From positions 34,002 to 98,001 of the forward strand of contig JAHDXR010000014.1 of the NCBI GenBank assembly GCA_023384105.1: DNA of 64,000 bases, read 5' to 3'. The notes below the pieces were generated by a model. It ran no database searches. It had not been told where the DNA came from and was given only the letters and a program-made list of their open reading frames with translations. Origin of the DNA: Hyphomonadaceae bacterium (lineage in GTDB: Bacteria; Pseudomonadota; Alphaproteobacteria; Caulobacterales; Aquidulcibacteraceae). Positions 10,181 to 20,102 of the stretch are shown piece by piece. The stretch's first letter is position 1, and every line of letters begins with the position of its first letter. Both the position numbers and the translations under genes were made by a program.

Positions 10181-10839
10181 TGCGTACGCTGCTGGTCGAA
10201 GACGACGCCGATATCGCCGACGACGTCGCCCGCGCGCTCACCGCCGCGGGCTGCCTCGTCGAGCGCGCCGCGGACGGCGAGACCGCCTGGTTTCTGGGCG
10301 ACACCGAGGACTACGCCGTTGTCGTGCTCGATCTCGGCCTGCCGCGTCTGGACGGGCTCTCGGTGCTGAAACGCTGGCGCGCGGCTGGGCGCGCCTTTCC
10401 GGTGCTCATCCTCTCGGCGCGCGGCGCCTGGACCGAGAAGGTGGACGGCATCGAAGCCGGAGCCGACGATTATCTCGCCAAGCCGTTCGAGATCGGAGAG
10501 CTGGTGGCGCGCGTGCGGGCGCTGGTGCGCCGCGCCGGCGGCCACGCCAGTTCGGTCGTGACGATCGGCCGGCTGACGCTCGACACCGCGCGCATGAGCG
10601 TCGCGATCGACGGCGCGCCGCAGAAGCTCTCGCCGCTCGAATACAGGTTGCTCGACTATCTCGCCCACCAGCACGGGCGCACCGTGCCCGCGGGCGAACT
10701 TGCCGAGCATCTGCACGGCGCCGAGGACGGGGTCGACGTCAACGCCATCGAAGCTCTGATCGCGCGCCTGCGCCGCAAGATCGGCCGCGACGTGATCGAG
10801 ACCCGCCGGGGCTTCGGCTATGCGCTGAGCGGCGCATGA
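10177..10839 (+). CDS. OmpR/PhoB-family response regulator
   Basis: MRTLLVEDDADIADDV, VLDLGLPRLDG, winged-helix C-term; ATGA overlap with the upstream PepSY gene. Listed in the track as 10177..10839. Confidence 0.95.
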   Translation: MMRTLLVEDDADIADDVARALTAAGCLVERAADGETAWFLGDTEDYAVVVLDLGLPRLDGLSVLKRWRAAGRAFPVLILSARGAWTEKVDGIEAGADDYLAKPFEIGELVARVRALVRRAGGHASSVVTIGRLTLDTARMSVAIDGAPQKLSPLEYRLLDYLAHQHGRTVPAGELAEHLHGAEDGVDVNAIEALIARLRRKIGRDVIETRRGFGYALSGA

Positions 10840-12161
10840 CGGCGCGCTCGCTGCGGATGCGCCTGCTCGCGGGCGCGGCGTTCGCCATCTTCGTCGCGCT
10901 GGCGATCGCCTGGATCGCCATGAGCTACCTGTTCGAACGCCATGCGCAGCGGCAGATCCAAGCCGATCTCATCGCGCGCGGCGTCGGCGTCATCGCTTCG
11001 CTCACGACCGCGCCGGACGGCGCGCTCACGCTCGATCCCCTGCCCACCGATCCGCGTTTCCGGACTCCGGCGAGCGGGCTCTACTGGCAAGTCGGCGGCG
11101 AAGGCGTGCTGCTGCGCTCGCGCTCGCTGTGGGACGAAACCTTGACGGCGCCCGCCGCCGGCAGCCGCGCGGACTGGGCGCGCGGCGAGATGGACGGCCC
11201 GTTCGGCCAGCGGCTGGTGTTCGTCGAGCGGCGCGTGCAGCTCGAACCGCAAAGCCCGCCGCTGATCGTGCTGCTGGGCGCCGATCATGCCGCGGTGATC
11301 GCAGCGCGCGATGCGTTCAGCCGCGAACTGCTCGTCTTTCTCGCGCTGCTGTGGGCCGTGCTGGCGATTGCGTCCTGGGCGCAGGTCGAACTCGGCCTGA
11401 AGCCGCTCGAACACGTCCGCGCCGCCGTGGGCGCGCTGCGCCGCCAGGCCTCGGCGCGTCTGGCCGCAGACGACTACCCCGCCGAAGTGGCGCCGCTGGC
11501 GAACGCGATCAACGAACTGGCTGAAGCGCGCCAGCAGGATCTGGAGCAGGCCCAGCGTCGCGCCGCCGATCTCGCGCATTCGCTCAAGACGCCGCTGGCG
11601 GCGCTCGCCGCCCAGAGCCGGCGCGCGCGCGAAGCCGGCGCCGGCGACGCCGCCGACGGGCTCGACCGCGCCCTCGCCGCCGCGCGCCGCGCCGTCGAGC
11701 GTGAACTCGCGCGCACCCGCGCCGCCGCCGCGCGCGGCGCGGGCGCGGCCGACGCCAGAGCCGCGCTGGCCCGCTTGATCCAAGTGCTCGAACGCACCGA
11801 TTCCGGCGCCCGCGTCCGCTTCGACAACGAAGCCACGGGCGCGCTGCCCATCGCCGAAGACGTCTTGCTCGAACTGGCGGGGCCGCTGCTGGAAAACGCG
11901 GTGCGGCATGCGCGCGCGCGCATCCGCATCAGCGGAGACGATCGCCGGCTGACGATCGAAGACGACGGCCCCGGACTGAGCGAAGCGGAAGCCGCAGCGG
12001 CGCTCGAACGGGGCTGGCGTCTGGATGAAAGCGGCGACGGCCACGGCCTTGGCCTCGCCATCGCCCAGGATGTCGCGCGCGCGAGCGGCGCGGCGATGAC
12101 GCTGACGCGTTCGGCGCTCGGCGGGCTGCAAGTGAATCTGGTTTGGCCGACGCCGCCATAA
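10836..12161 (+). CDS. sensor histidine kinase
   Basis: AADLAHSLKTPLAALAA (H-box), N-box and G-box (EDDGPGLS, GHGLGLAIAQDV). Confidence 0.95.
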   Translation: MTARSLRMRLLAGAAFAIFVALAIAWIAMSYLFERHAQRQIQADLIARGVGVIASLTTAPDGALTLDPLPTDPRFRTPASGLYWQVGGEGVLLRSRSLWDETLTAPAAGSRADWARGEMDGPFGQRLVFVERRVQLEPQSPPLIVLLGADHAAVIAARDAFSRELLVFLALLWAVLAIASWAQVELGLKPLEHVRAAVGALRRQASARLAADDYPAEVAPLANAINELAEARQQDLEQAQRRAADLAHSLKTPLAALAAQSRRAREAGAGDAADGLDRALAAARRAVERELARTRAAAARGAGAADARAALARLIQVLERTDSGARVRFDNEATGALPIAEDVLLELAGPLLENAVRHARARIRISGDDRRLTIEDDGPGLSEAEAAAALERGWRLDESGDGHGLGLAIAQDVARASGAAMTLTRSALGGLQVNLVWPTPP

Positions 12162-12164
12162 GCG

Positions 12165-12198
12165 AAGGCCGCGGAGGGGGAGCATCCTCCGCGGCCTT
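12165..12198. terminator. hairpin between the kinase gene and the micro-protein pair
   Basis: AAGGCCGCGGAGG-GGGAGCAT-CCTCCGCGGCCTT, 13 bp perfect stem. Confidence 0.7.
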
Positions 12199-12240
12199 GC
12201 TGTCGGGCCGCCCGGCTGGGGGCGGATCGGTCGCGGGGAG

Positions 12241-12333
12241 CTACGCGACGATTTGGGCGGCTTGGGTCATGACGGACATCGCGACCGGAGCGAACACGGC
12301 GCAGGCGGCGATCAGGGCGTAGAACTTGGTCAT
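12241..12333 (-). CDS. 30-aa micro-protein, paralogue of the next feature
   Basis: MTKFYALIAACAVFAPVAMSVMTQAAQIVA*; GAGAG-like SD upstream; N- and C-terminal identity to its tandem neighbour. Confidence 0.7.
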   Translation of the reverse strand: MTKFYALIAACAVFAPVAMSVMTQAAQIVA

Positions 12334-12361
12334 CGGATTGCTCTCGAAACGGGGTTGGCGC

Positions 12362-12454
12362 TTAGGCGACGATCTGGGCGGCTTGGTTCAGCGCGGCGTA
12401 GGCCATCGGCGCGAACGTCAGGGCCGCGAACAGGATCGAGTAGAACTTGGTCAT
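12362..12454 (-). CDS. 30-aa micro-protein
   Basis: MTKFYSILFAALTFAPMAYAALNQAAQIVA*; GGAGGAG SD upstream; same length and same termini as 12241..12333. Confidence 0.72.
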   Translation of the reverse strand: MTKFYSILFAALTFAPMAYAALNQAAQIVA

Positions 12455-12601
12455 GGGTCTTGCTCCTCCGGGCGAAGCGCCATCGCCTCGATGAGGAGAA
12501 GCTACCCGCCGCCCCGCCTGGGCGCTGTGACGCCGGTCACGCGCCGTATGACGGTTCGCAGCAAAGCGCCTGCGGCGCGGACGGCGCGATGTTGCGCGAG
12601 A

Positions 12602-13369
12602 TCAAGCCTTGAGCCGATAGCCCGTCTTGAAAATCCGCCACACGATGGCGAGGCATGCGGCCAGGAACACGCCGATCGCGGAGAGCGAGACGACGATGTT
12701 CACGTCCGCCGCCTGCGCGCCGAAAAAGGCCCAGCGGAAACCGCTGATCAGATAGACGACCGGATTGAACAGCGTGACCGTGCGCCACGGCTCGGGCAGC
12801 ATGTCGATCGAGTAGAACGTGCCGCCCAGGAAGGTGAGCGGCGTCAGGATCAGCATCGGCACGATCTGCAGCTTCTCGAAGCCGTCGGCGAGCACGCCGA
12901 GAATGAAGCCGAACAGGCAGAACGAAATGCTGGTCAGCACCAGGAACGCCAGCATCGCCGGCCAGTTCTGCACCTCGTAATTCACGAACAGGCGCGCGGT
13001 GGCGAGAATGACGAGGCCGATAATGACGGACTTCGTCGCCGCCGCGCCGACATAGCCGCACACGGCCTCGAACGCCGACACCGGCGCGGAGAGCAATTCG
13101 TAGATCGTCCCCGCCCAGCGCGGCATGTAGATGCCGAACGAGGCGTTGGAGACGCTTTCGGTCAGGATCGAGAGCATGATCAGGCCCGGCACGATGAACT
13201 CGCCGTAGCTCACGCCGCCGATCTCCATCATGCGCGAGCCGATCGCCGAGCCGAACACGATGAAGTAGAGCGAGGTCGACAGCACCGGCGAGAACAGGCT
13301 CTGCCCCAGCGTGCGCAACCAGCGCGCCATCTCGAAGCGATAAATGGCTTGGACGCCGTAAGTGTTCAT
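12602..13369 (-). CDS. ABC-2 type transporter permease
   Basis: 255 aa, multi-[45 protein letters not shown]. Confidence 0.92.
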   Translation of the reverse strand: MNTYGVQAIYRFEMARWLRTLGQSLFSPVLSTSLYFIVFGSAIGSRMMEIGGVSYGEFIVPGLIMLSILTESVSNASFGIYMPRWAGTIYELLSAPVSAFEAVCGYVGAAATKSVIIGLVILATARLFVNYEVQNWPAMLAFLVLTSISFCLFGFILGVLADGFEKLQIVPMLILTPLTFLGGTFYSIDMLPEPWRTVTLFNPVVYLISGFRWAFFGAQAADVNIVVSLSAIGVFLAACLAIVWRIFKTGYRLKA

Positions 13370-13408
13370 GTTGACGCTGCCTCGATTGAACTATTCTGGG
13401 CTCGCCGC

Positions 13409-13540
13409 GCTCCCCCGACAGGGGGAGCTGTCAGTCGCTGCCGCGACTGACTGAGGGGGCGGCGCCAAGCTCTTAAAGCGTCGCGCCCACCCCTCCGTCG
13501 CGTACCGCCGCACGCGACACCTCCCCCTAGCGGGGGAGGA
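13409..13540. repeat. family-C palindromic element
   Basis: GCTCCCCCGACAGGGGGAGCTGTCAGTCGCTGCCGCGACTGACTGAGGGGGCG ... CACCTCCCCCTAGCGGGGGAGG. Confidence 0.8.
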
Positions 13541-13562
13541 TGGGCGAGTCTCCGGTCGTCGT

Positions 13563-14492
13563 TCATGTCGTGCGATGCACCAGCGAGACGAAGATGTCTT
13601 CGAGCGAGCTTTGTTCGGTGTGGAGATCCTTGAAGTCGACGCCGACGTCGCTGAGGCGCTTCAGCAGCGCCGGAATGCCGGTGTCCTCGGCCTGGGCGTC
13701 GAAGCTGTAGATCAGCTGGTTGCCGCCGGCGGCTAGTTCCAGCGTGTAGCCGTTGAGGCCGTCCGGGATGCGTTCGAGCGGCGCCGGCAGTTCGAGCGTC
13801 AGCTGCTTCTTGCCGAGCTTGCGCATCAGCGCGTTCTTTTCCTCGACGACGATGAGCTGGCCCTTGTCGATGACGCCGACGCGGTCGGCCATCTCCTCGG
13901 CTTCTTCGATGTAGTGCGTGGTCAGGATGATGGTGACGCCGTTTTCGCGCAGGCCCCGCACCATCGCCCACATGTCGCGCCGAAGCTCGACGTCGACGCC
14001 CGCGGTCGGCTCGTCGAGGAACAGGATCTTGGGCTCGTGGCTGAGCGCCTTGGCGATCATCACCCGGCGCTTCATGCCGCCCGACAGCGCCATGATCTTG
14101 TCGTTGCGCTTCTCCCACAGCGACAGATCGCGCAGCACCTTCTCGATATGAGCCGGGTTCGGCGCAAAGCCGAACAGCCCGCGCGAGAAGCTGACCGTGT
14201 CGATCACGCGCTCGAACGCATCGGTGTGCAGCTCCTGCGGCACCAGGCCGATCTTCCGGCGCGCGGCCTTGTAGTCGCGGATGATGTCGTGGCCGTCGGC
14301 CGTCACCGTCCCGGAGGACGGATTGACGATGCCGCAGATGATCGAGATCAGCGTCGTCTTGCCGGCCCCGTTCGGGCCCAGCAGCGCAAAAATCTCGCCC
14401 TTCATGATGTCGAGATTGATCGGCTTCAGGGCCTGCAAGCCGGACTTGTAGGTCTTGCTCACATCCCGGATGGAGATGATCGGCTCAGCCAT
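13563..14492 (-). CDS. ABC transporter ATP-binding protein
   Basis: Walker [10 protein letters not shown], signature LSGGMKRR, Walker [13 protein letters not shown]. Confidence 0.95.
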   Translation of the reverse strand: MAEPIISIRDVSKTYKSGLQALKPINLDIMKGEIFALLGPNGAGKTTLISIICGIVNPSSGTVTADGHDIIRDYKAARRKIGLVPQELHTDAFERVIDTVSFSRGLFGFAPNPAHIEKVLRDLSLWEKRNDKIMALSGGMKRRVMIAKALSHEPKILFLDEPTAGVDVELRRDMWAMVRGLRENGVTIILTTHYIEEAEEMADRVGVIDKGQLIVVEEKNALMRKLGKKQLTLELPAPLERIPDGLNGYTLELAAGGNQLIYSFDAQAEDTGIPALLKRLSDVGVDFKDLHTEQSSLEDIFVSLVHRTT

Positions 14493-14620
14493 CGAACTGC
14501 ATGTTCCCCGCGAGAAGCGCCGCACATAAGGTCGCGGAGCGGAGAACGCCAGAGGCGTTCGATGTTCCGCAGGACGCCCCGCGGAAATTTCCGCCGCCGC
14601 CGCCTATCTCAAGGAGGACG

Positions 14621-15643
14621 ATGCAGCCGGCGCATATCCTACATCCCCGGCCCGAGGGGCTCTATTGCCCCAAGGCCGATCTCTATGTGGACCCGACCAG
14701 GCCCGTGCCGCGGGCGCTGATCACGCACGGCCACTCCGATCACGCGCGCGCGGGGCACGGCAGCGTGCTGGCGACGGCGGAGACGCTGGCGATCATGGCG
14801 GCGCGCTACGGGCCGGGCTTTGCAGGCTCGACGCAGGTCTTGGCGTATGGCGAGCCGCTGAAGATCGGCGAGGTCACGTTCACGCTGCATCCGGCCGGCC
14901 ACGTGCTCGGCTCGGCGCAGGCGGCGGCGGAATGCGGCGGCGTCCGCGTGGTGGCGAGCGGCGACTACAAGCGCCAGGGCGATCCCACCTGCGCGCCGTT
15001 CGAAGTGGTTCCGTGCGACGTGTTCATCTCGGAGGCGACGTTCGCGCTGCCCGTATTCAGCCACCCGCCGGCCGAGCACGAGGTGACGAAGCTGCTCGCC
15101 TCGGTGAGGATGTTCCCGGACCGCGCGCATATCGTCGGCGCGTACGCGCTGGGCAAAGCGCAGCGCGTGATGGCGGAGCTGCGCCGCGCGGGGTGGGACA
15201 AGCCGATCTTTGCGCACGGCGCGCTGATGGCGCTGACGAAGCTCTACCAGGACCATGGCGCCGATCTCGGCGAGGTGCGGCCGGTGGAGACCGCGCCGAA
15301 GAGCTTCTATGCCGGCGCCGTCGTCCTGGGGCCGCCATCAGCGCTGCAGACGCCCTGGGTGCGCCGCTTCCCCGATCCGGTGACCTGCTTCGCCTCGGGC
15401 TGGATGCGGATTCGGGCGCGGGCGCGCCGGTGCGGCGTCGAACTGCCGCTGGTGATCTCCGATCACGCCGATTGGCGCGATCTGCAGCGTACGATTCTCG
15501 ACACCGGCGCCGGCGAAATCTGGGTCACCCACGGCGAAGCCGACGCGCTGGCGCACTGGTGCGGGACGCAAGGGCTGAACGCCAAAGCGCTGCATCTCGT
15601 CGGCTATGGCGACGAGGAGAACGAGGCGGGCGCGGCCGCATGA
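14621..15643 (+). CDS. ligase-associated DNA exonuclease (MBL fold)
   Basis: ALITHGHSDHARAGH, HPAGHVLGSAQ, SGDYKRQGDPTCAPFE; ATGA overlap with the ligase gene. Confidence 0.9.
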   Translation: MQPAHILHPRPEGLYCPKADLYVDPTRPVPRALITHGHSDHARAGHGSVLATAETLAIMAARYGPGFAGSTQVLAYGEPLKIGEVTFTLHPAGHVLGSAQAAAECGGVRVVASGDYKRQGDPTCAPFEVVPCDVFISEATFALPVFSHPPAEHEVTKLLASVRMFPDRAHIVGAYALGKAQRVMAELRRAGWDKPIFAHGALMALTKLYQDHGADLGEVRPVETAPKSFYAGAVVLGPPSALQTPWVRRFPDPVTCFASGWMRIRARARRCGVELPLVISDHADWRDLQRTILDTGAGEIWVTHGEADALAHWCGTQGLNAKALHLVGYGDEENEAGAAA

Positions 15644-17277
15644 ACCGTTTCGCGGCGCTCCTGGATCGACTGGCCTACGAGCCGCGCCGGCTGGGCAAGC
15701 TTGCGCTGCTGGAAGACTATTTCCGCGCCACGCCCGATCCCGACCGCGGCTGGGCGCTGGCGGCGATGACCGGCGCCCTCTCGTTCAAGAACGCGAAAGC
15801 GGGGCTGATCCGCACGCTCGCCGCGGAGCGCGCCGATCCGGTGCTGTTCGGCCTTTCCTACGACTTCGTCGGCGACCTGGCCGAGACGGTCGCGCTGATG
15901 TGGCCGGGCGGCGATGCGCGCGCGAACGCGGCGCTTTCGCTGACGGATGTCGTCGAAGGGCTGCGGACGACGCCGAAGCAAGAGCTTCCCGCCGTCGTCG
16001 CGCAATGGCTCGACCGCCTGGATGAAAACGGCCGCTGGGCGCTGCTGAAGCTGATCACGGGCGCGCTGCGCATCGGCGTTTCCGCGCGCCTCGCCCGCAC
16101 GGCGATGGCGCGGCTCGGCGGCAGGGCGCCGGATGAGATCGAGGAGGTCTGGCACGCCGACGCGCCGCCCTATCGGCGCCTGTTCGCCTGGCTCGAAGGC
16201 CGCGCCGAACCGCCCAGCGTGGCGACGATCGTGCGCTACTATCCGCCGATGCTCTCGCATCCGATCGAGCCGGACGAGTTCGACGCGCTCGATCCGGCGG
16301 ACTTCTGCGCCGAATGGAAATGGGACGGCGTCCGCGTCCAGGCCGCCGCCGGCAGGGATGCGGGCGGGGCTCGCACGGCGAAGCTTTTCTCGCGCACCGG
16401 CGAGGACGCGTCCGGCGCCTTCCCCGATCTCCTCGCCGGCTTCGATTTCGACGCCGTGCTCGACGGCGAATTGCTGATCCGCCGCGAGGGCCGCGTTCAG
16501 GATTTCAACACGCTGCAGCAGCGCCTGAACCGAAAGACCGTCACGCCGAAACTGATGGCGGAATTTCCCGCTTTCATCCGCGTCTACGACCTGCTCGCGC
16601 TCGGCGACGACGACTTGCGCGCGCTTCCGTTCGCGGCGCGGCGCGAAAAGCTCGAGGCCTTCATCGCGCAGCATCCGTTCGCGCCGATCGACCTTTCGCC
16701 CCTGATCGCGTTCAAGAGCTGGGACGACCTCGCCTTCGCCCGCGCCGAACCGGCCGGGGCCGGCGCGGGCGTCGATGTGGAGGCGGTCGAGGGCGTGATG
16801 ATCAAGCGCCGCGACGCACCTTACCTCGCGGGACGGCCGAAAGGCTACTGGTTCAAGTGGAAGCGCGACCCGATGGTGATCGACGCGGTGCTGATGTACG
16901 CCCAGCGCGGCTCCGGCAAGCGCAGCTCGTTCTATTCCGACTACACGTTCGGCGTCTGGACCGAAGCAGGCGAACTCACGCCCGTCGGCAAGGCCTATTT
17001 CGGTTTCACCGACGAAGAGCTGATCGAACTCGACAGGTTCGTCCGCAACAACACCGAGAACCGCTTCGGCCCGGTGCGCGAGGTGGCGCACACGAAGACG
17101 AAAGGTCTCGTCCTCGAAGTCGCGTTCGAGGGCCTGCAGCGCTCGACGCGGCACAAGTCCGGGCTCGCCATGCGCTTTCCCCGCATCTCCCGCATCCGCT
17201 GGGATAAACACCCGCGCGATGCGGATACGATCGGGGCGCTGGAGAAACTTCTCGGCGCCGGCGCCGCCAAGCGATAG
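15640..17277 (+). CDS. ATP-dependent DNA ligase (cisplatin-response/ligase-associated type)
   Basis: EWKWDGVRVQ nucleotidyl-lysine motif, DGELLI, VEGVMIKRRDAPYLAGRPKGYWFKWKRDP. Confidence 0.94.
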   Translation: MNRFAALLDRLAYEPRRLGKLALLEDYFRATPDPDRGWALAAMTGALSFKNAKAGLIRTLAAERADPVLFGLSYDFVGDLAETVALMWPGGDARANAALSLTDVVEGLRTTPKQELPAVVAQWLDRLDENGRWALLKLITGALRIGVSARLARTAMARLGGRAPDEIEEVWHADAPPYRRLFAWLEGRAEPPSVATIVRYYPPMLSHPIEPDEFDALDPADFCAEWKWDGVRVQAAAGRDAGGARTAKLFSRTGEDASGAFPDLLAGFDFDAVLDGELLIRREGRVQDFNTLQQRLNRKTVTPKLMAEFPAFIRVYDLLALGDDDLRALPFAARREKLEAFIAQHPFAPIDLSPLIAFKSWDDLAFARAEPAGAGAGVDVEAVEGVMIKRRDAPYLAGRPKGYWFKWKRDPMVIDAVLMYAQRGSGKRSSFYSDYTFGVWTEAGELTPVGKAYFGFTDEELIELDRFVRNNTENRFGPVREVAHTKTKGLVLEVAFEGLQRSTRHKSGLAMRFPRISRIRWDKHPRDADTIGALEKLLGAGAAKR

Positions 17278-17285
17278 CCGCCCTG

Positions 17286-17399
17286 TGGACCGCCGGCGTC
17301 CCGCCGGCATGCATGAACTTTTGCAAAGGGAGAGCGCGGCGGAGCCGGGCGTTCCAGCCTTCGCACGCCAGCACATGCCGGCGGGACGCCGGCGGTCCA
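17286..17399. repeat. family-A element, full length
   Basis: TGGACCGCCGGCGTCCCGCCGGCATG and its exact inverse CATGCCGGCGGGACGCCGGCGGTCCA flank a 60-65 bp core. Confidence 0.9.
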
Positions 17400-17419
17400 T
17401 GGGCGCTCTGCGCGCCGTG

Positions 17420-19021
17420 TCAGTTCACCCGCCGCTCGCGGCCGGCCCAGTACGGTTCGCGCAGCTCGCGGCGCAGGATCTTGCCCGAAGGATTGCGCGG
17501 CAGCGGGCGGTCGAGGAAGTCGACGCTCTTGGGCGCCTTGTAATGGGCGATGCGCGAGCGGGCGAAGGCGATGATGTCGTCGGCGTCGGGCGCTACGCCG
17601 GGCTTGGGCACGACGATCGCCTTCACCGCCTCGCCCCACTTTTCGTCCGGCACGCCGATGACGGCGACTTCGGCGACGTGCGGATGGCCGTGGATCGCGT
17701 TCTCCACTTCGGCCGGATAGACGTTCTCGGCGCCCGAGCAGATCATGTCCTTGATGCGGTCCTGGATGTAGAGATAGCCGTCCTCGTCCAGGTAGCCGGC
17801 GTCGCCGGTGCGCAGCCAGCCGTCATTGTCGACCGTGGCGCTGGTGGCGTCGGGCTTGCGCCAATAGCCTTTCATGTTGGCCAGACTGCGGGTGGCGATC
17901 TCGCCGACCTCGTTCGGGCCCAGGCGATTGCCTTGCGCGTCGAGGATGCAGATCTCGACGCCCGGCATCGGCAAGCCGGCCGAACGCATGCGCGCGTTGC
18001 CCTTCGGATCGTGGTCCTCGGGCGGCAGATAGACGATCGTCCCGGTGGTCTCGGTCATACCGTACTGCTGCACGAACTCGCAGCCGAACACCTCCATGCA
18101 CTCGCGTAGCAGATCGACCGGAATGGGCGAAGCGCCGTAGAGAATGTGGGTGAGGCTCGAATAGTCGATCTCCCGCGCGCGCGGCGTGCGGATGACGAAC
18201 TGCAGCGCCGCCGGCACCATGAACATCTTGGCGATGCGCTCGCGCTCGATCATTTCGAGCACTTCCATCGGGTTGAACTCGCGCGTGACGACGTTCTTCA
18301 CCGCGTTGATGAGGCCGACGAGGCCCCAGCCGGTGCCGCCGATATGCGCAGCCGGCATGGCGACGAGATTGACCTCGCCCTCCCGCCACTCGTTCCAGCC
18401 CATCGCCGCTTCGGAAAGCGTGCGGCGCGAGCGCAGCAGGTTGGCGTGCGTCAGCATCACGCCCTTGGGGCGGCCGGTGGTGCCCGAGGTGTAGAGCAGC
18501 AGCGCCGTATCGCCGGATTCGACCGCGACGCGCGGATCGTCCGCGCTCTGCGCGTCGCGCCAGGCTTCGTAGGTCTCCAGCCCTTGACCGCCGGGCTCCA
18601 TCGCGATCATGCGCGGCCTGGCCTGCGATTCTGAGACGGCGCTCCTGGCGCAGTCGACGCATTCGGCGCCCACGAACAACAGCTTCGCCCGCGCGTCGTC
18701 GACGATGTAGGCGACCTCCGACGCCGCGAGCCGCCAGCCGATCGGCGCGATGACGGCGCCGGCCTTCGCCGCGCCGAGCGCCAGTTCGAAATAATGGTCG
18801 CTGTTCTTGCCATGGTAGGCGATCGCCTCGCCCGGCTTCACGCCGGCCGCGATCAGCCCGTTGGCGACCCGATTGGTGTGGCGGTCCAGCGCGGCGTAGG
18901 TGGTGGCGCGGCCCTCGAAGCTGAGCGCCACTTTGTCGGCGCGGGTGCGGCCGTGATGCCGGGCGACGTCGCCCAGCGTCGGCATCATGTCGAACTCATC
19001 CGGCCGCAGAGACGCCGCCAT
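17420..19021 (-). CDS. acyl-CoA synthetase / AMP-dependent ligase
   Basis: LLYTSGTTGRPKGVMLTH, YGMTETTG, NVYPAEVENAIHGHP. Confidence 0.94.
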   Translation of the reverse strand: MAASLRPDEFDMMPTLGDVARHHGRTRADKVALSFEGRATTYAALDRHTNRVANGLIAAGVKPGEAIAYHGKNSDHYFELALGAAKAGAVIAPIGWRLAASEVAYIVDDARAKLLFVGAECVDCARSAVSESQARPRMIAMEPGGQGLETYEAWRDAQSADDPRVAVESGDTALLLYTSGTTGRPKGVMLTHANLLRSRRTLSEAAMGWNEWREGEVNLVAMPAAHIGGTGWGLVGLINAVKNVVTREFNPMEVLEMIERERIAKMFMVPAALQFVIRTPRAREIDYSSLTHILYGASPIPVDLLRECMEVFGCEFVQQYGMTETTGTIVYLPPEDHDPKGNARMRSAGLPMPGVEICILDAQGNRLGPNEVGEIATRSLANMKGYWRKPDATSATVDNDGWLRTGDAGYLDEDGYLYIQDRIKDMICSGAENVYPAEVENAIHGHPHVAEVAVIGVPDEKWGEAVKAIVVPKPGVAPDADDIIAFARSRIAHYKAPKSVDFLDRPLPRNPSGKILRRELREPYWAGRERRVN

Positions 19022-19098
19022 GCCAATTCCTCCCGAGTTTATCTGTTTTGCGGGAGAGCTTAGCGCACGGATTCCGTTTGTGGAGCCTAGCGAATGCG

Positions 19099-19554
19099 CT
19101 AGCCGCCGATCCCGCGCGCCATCAGCGCGGCGAACAACGGCAGCAGCGCGAGCAGGTGCAGTTCGATCATCACCAGCCGCCGCGCGGCTTTGGCCTCGGC
19201 CTCAGGCGCGGCGAAGGCCGGGCCGGCGCCCGCCGCCTTGATCCAGCGCAGGAAGCGCCGCGTCGGCGCGATCGAGATAAGGCCGATGGCCAGGAAAGTC
19301 GCCATCTTGGCCCAGAAGAACGGCTGGGCCGCGTAGTATTCCCAGCCCTTCGCGCCCCATAGCACCCGCGCCACGCCGGCCAGGATCACGCCGACGGCGG
19401 AGACGCCGTAGAACAGGTCGACCCGCAGCAGCAGCCGCGCCGCCCGGCCATCGACCGGCAGGCGCAGCAGGAACGCCTCGGCGACCAGCGCGCCGGCGAG
19501 AATGAACGCGAAGACGAAATGGAGATAGGAGAGCGCGGCGTCGTGCAGGAGCAT
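19099..19554 (-). CDS. DUF2214-like membrane protein
   Basis: 151 aa, four TM segments, LSYLHFVFAFILAGALVAEAFLLR. Confidence 0.75.
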   Translation of the reverse strand: MLLHDAALSYLHFVFAFILAGALVAEAFLLRLPVDGRAARLLLRVDLFYGVSAVGVILAGVARVLWGAKGWEYYAAQPFFWAKMATFLAIGLISIAPTRRFLRWIKAAGAGPAFAAPEAEAKAARRLVMIELHLLALLPLFAALMARGIGG

Positions 19555-19570
19555 CGGCGCGGGGCTCGGC

Positions 19571-19987
19571 TCAATCGTCGCGGTGAACGCGCTCGCGCCG
19601 CTCGTGGCGCTCCTGCGCTTCGAGCGACAGCGTCGCGATCGGACGCGCCTCCAGGCGCGAGAGCGAGATCGGCTCGCCGGTCTCTTCGCAATAGCCGTAG
19701 GAGCCGTCCTCGATACGGCGCAGCGCGGCGTCGATCTTGGCGATCAGCTTGCGCTGGCGGTCGCGGGTGCGGAGTTCGAGCGCCCGGTCGGTTTCGCTGG
19801 TGGCGCGGTCGGCGAGATCGGGCTCGGCCACCGTGTCCTGCTGCAGCGACGCGATGGTGGTCCGCGATTCCTCCAGTATCTCTTCTTTCCAGGCGAGCAG
19901 CTTCTGCCGGAAATATTCCTGCTGCCGCGGGTTCATGAACGGCTCGTCGTCGCTCGGGCGATACTCTTTCGTCACCGTCGAGGCCAT
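19571..19987 (-). CDS. dksA: RNA polymerase-binding protein DksA
   Basis: DLADRATSETDRALELRTRDRQRKLIAKIDAALRRIEDGSYGYCEETGEPISLSRLEARP. Confidence 0.93.
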   Translation of the reverse strand: MASTVTKEYRPSDDEPFMNPRQQEYFRQKLLAWKEEILEESRTTIASLQQDTVAEPDLADRATSETDRALELRTRDRQRKLIAKIDAALRRIEDGSYGYCEETGEPISLSRLEARPIATLSLEAQERHERRERVHRDD

Positions 19988-20102
19988 GTCCTTACTCCCT
20001 GCGCCCGGCAAGGCGCCGCCTTATAGCGCTGCTCCCATGGGCCGTCCATGGAGCAAGGACGGCGCCAAACTTCCTCTGTTTTCTGAAGCTTGCGTGACAA
20101 TC

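Noticed and set aside
19571-19987. Loss of the four-Cys zinc finger in DksA
   Set aside because: Cys-poor DksA with YGYCEETGEPI is, as I recall, usual in alphaproteobacteria, so not novel.
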